Source of the DNA: Leptospira hartskeerlii
GTDB lineage: Bacteria > Spirochaetota > Leptospiria > Leptospirales > Leptospiraceae
Direction of reading: 5' to 3'
DNA length: 64,000 nt
NCBI RefSeq assembly: GCF_002811475.1
Contig: NZ_NPDL01000005.1
Coordinates: forward strand, 114,823 to 178,822
Shown here: positions 63,309 through 64,000 of the stretch, piece after piece
Layout of the letters: every line of letters begins with the position of its first letter
Position numbering within the stretch: position 1 is the first letter of the stretch
The notes under the pieces: generated by a model
The model's input: the letters and a program-made list of their open reading frames with translations, nothing else
What the model was told of the DNA's origin: nothing
Databases searched by the model: none
Translations under genes and position numbers: made by a program

Positions 63309-64000
63309 TTACTTCTCCGGAAAGATCCGGTTCGTATTCAGAAGCTCATAACTAAGATTCAAAAACGCTTTTGCCTTTTGCTCATACTCATCGCAGGTTT
63401 CTTTGATAGAAGCGCACTTTGACTTGTTCTCGCTCCAAGGCATAGGATAGGCTTCCCTAAGTTCACCCTCAGTTGATCTATAAAGAGCATACTCGTTCTC
63501 GATCCAGCCGATCACGCTTGAAAATGCAAAATAAGAACCGCCGGGCTTTGATTGAGGCGAATTAGAAAGTAGATCCTTACCGAAGGAGGAAAATTTAACC
63601 TTCTTACCTACAATACCTAAGATAGTGGGGATCATATCCAACTGAGAGGAAATTTTAGGATCTAGTCCAGGCTTAATATACTTAGGAGAGTAGATCAAAA
63701 GTGGAATATTACGATCTTCGAATGGATTAAGATCTCTATGATGAGTATGATCCGCGACGAATATAAAAATGGTGTTTTGAAAATACGGAGACTTTTTCGC
63801 CTTCTCCATAAATTTTCCGATGGCTTCGTCCGAATAAGAGTAAGTATTAAAATAATCGCCATCCTTCATTGTTTCCGGATAAGGACTTTTTCCTGTTTCG
63901 GGTAATTGGTAGGGATAGTGAGTGGTTAGGGTAAGGCTGACTGCAGCAAAAGGTTGTTTTGCTTTTGAGATGGTCCTATGCAGTTCTTCTAATACATCTC
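63309..64000 (-). CDS. LTA synthase-like sulfatase, 5' part outside window
   Basis: The frame runs open to the window end, so only the C-terminal ~230 residues are present. The partial protein reads LTLTTHYPYQLPET before DGDYFNTYSYSDEAIGKFME, then IFIFVADHTHHRDLNPFEDRNIPLLIYSPK (as two segments) and SQLDMIPTILGI, all hallmarks of the alkaline phosphatase/sulfatase superfamily that includes LTA synthase and phosphoethanolamine transferases. HTHHRD provides metal-binding His/Asp. Probably a membrane-anchored transferase of the envelope. Confidence 0.85.
   Translation of the reverse strand, partial: DVLEELHRTISKAKQPFAAVSLTLTTHYPYQLPETGKSPYPETMKDGDYFNTYSYSDEAIGKFMEKAKKSPYFQNTIFIFVADHTHHRDLNPFEDRNIPLLIYSPKYIKPGLDPKISSQLDMIPTILGIVGKKVKFSSFGKDLLSNSPQSKPGGSYFAFSSVIGWIENEYALYRSTEGELREAYPMPWSENKSKCASIKETCDEYEQKAKAFLNLSYELLNTNRIFPEK

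Overview
The window is chromosomal DNA of a Leptospira, most likely from a pathogenic or intermediate (P1/P2) clade rather than a saprophyte. The strongest evidence is a full-length LipL32 gene (10757-11563), the major outer-membrane lipoprotein, which saprophytic leptospires lack. Its sequence is clearly diverged from what I remember of L. interrogans LipL32, which points to an intermediate-type species. Other support comes from two spirochaete-type periplasmic-flagella operons, a GroESL operon with CIRCE operators, several lipoproteins and moderate GC. From memory, groEL, lipL32 and the flagellar genes also lie in this general order in L. interrogans. I saw no rRNA, tRNA, CRISPR, insertion sequence, prophage or attachment site. 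The window is dense core chromosome, not an island.

Layout. 1-2007: groES-groEL on the minus strand (groEL cut by the window edge), preceded by two CIRCE-like inverted repeats that also lie upstream of a divergent class II photolyase-like gene. 3676-8713: an Mpo1-like membrane protein, an ammonium transporter fused to a chemoreceptor signalling domain, a membrane-bound class III adenylate cyclase and an NAD(P)-binding protein. 8831-16754: a long acyl-CoA dehydrogenase, lipL32, a ParB-domain protein, metK with the C-terminal half of a transketolase, a clpS-like gene, a MaoC/mesaconyl-CoA-hydratase-like gene and a lipoprotein. 16851-31980: an M3 peptidase, GST, SDR, fatty acid hydroxylase (AGMO-like), a second acyl-CoA dehydrogenase, a 7TMR-DISM/PAS/RsbW-type sensor, a START-domain protein, an outer-membrane beta-barrel candidate, an alanine-symporter/phosphatidylserine-decarboxylase fusion, a DUF971 protein and ilvA. 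32082-35514: a compact ArsR-MFS-AHSA1-AHSA1 locus with a readable promoter/operator.

35778-51114 is a long plus-strand flagellar operon: fliY-fliO-fliP-fliQ-fliR-flhB-flhA-flhF-flhG-(membrane protein)-fliA/whiG-DUF342-(small gene)-swrB-like-remA-gmk. Many genes overlap by 1-13 bases. It encodes the switch protein, the export gate, the placement/number GTPases and the flagellar sigma factor, and it ends in a RemA-type regulator and guanylate kinase. 52266-59199 is a minus-strand flagellar operon, fliF-fliG-fliH-fliI-fliJ-(overlapping small gene)-flbB-(exported OB-fold-like protein), encoding the MS ring, a switch protein, the export ATPase complex and the periplasmic collar. 59438-64000 holds a TrmH-type rRNA/tRNA methyltransferase, a DUF4349 protein, an M23 peptidase, a NeuB-family sialic-acid-type synthase and the 3' part of an LTA-synthase-like sulfatase.

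The points I judge most worth a second look are the Amt-chemoreceptor fusion, the symporter-decarboxylase fusion whose transporter signature residues are lost, a gmk gene that can only start at a non-ATG codon (probably CTG) overlapping the remA stop, a 128-nt out-of-frame overlap at the 3' end of fliJ, a FliG that lacks canonical torque residues, and the repeat-rich upstream region of lipL32.
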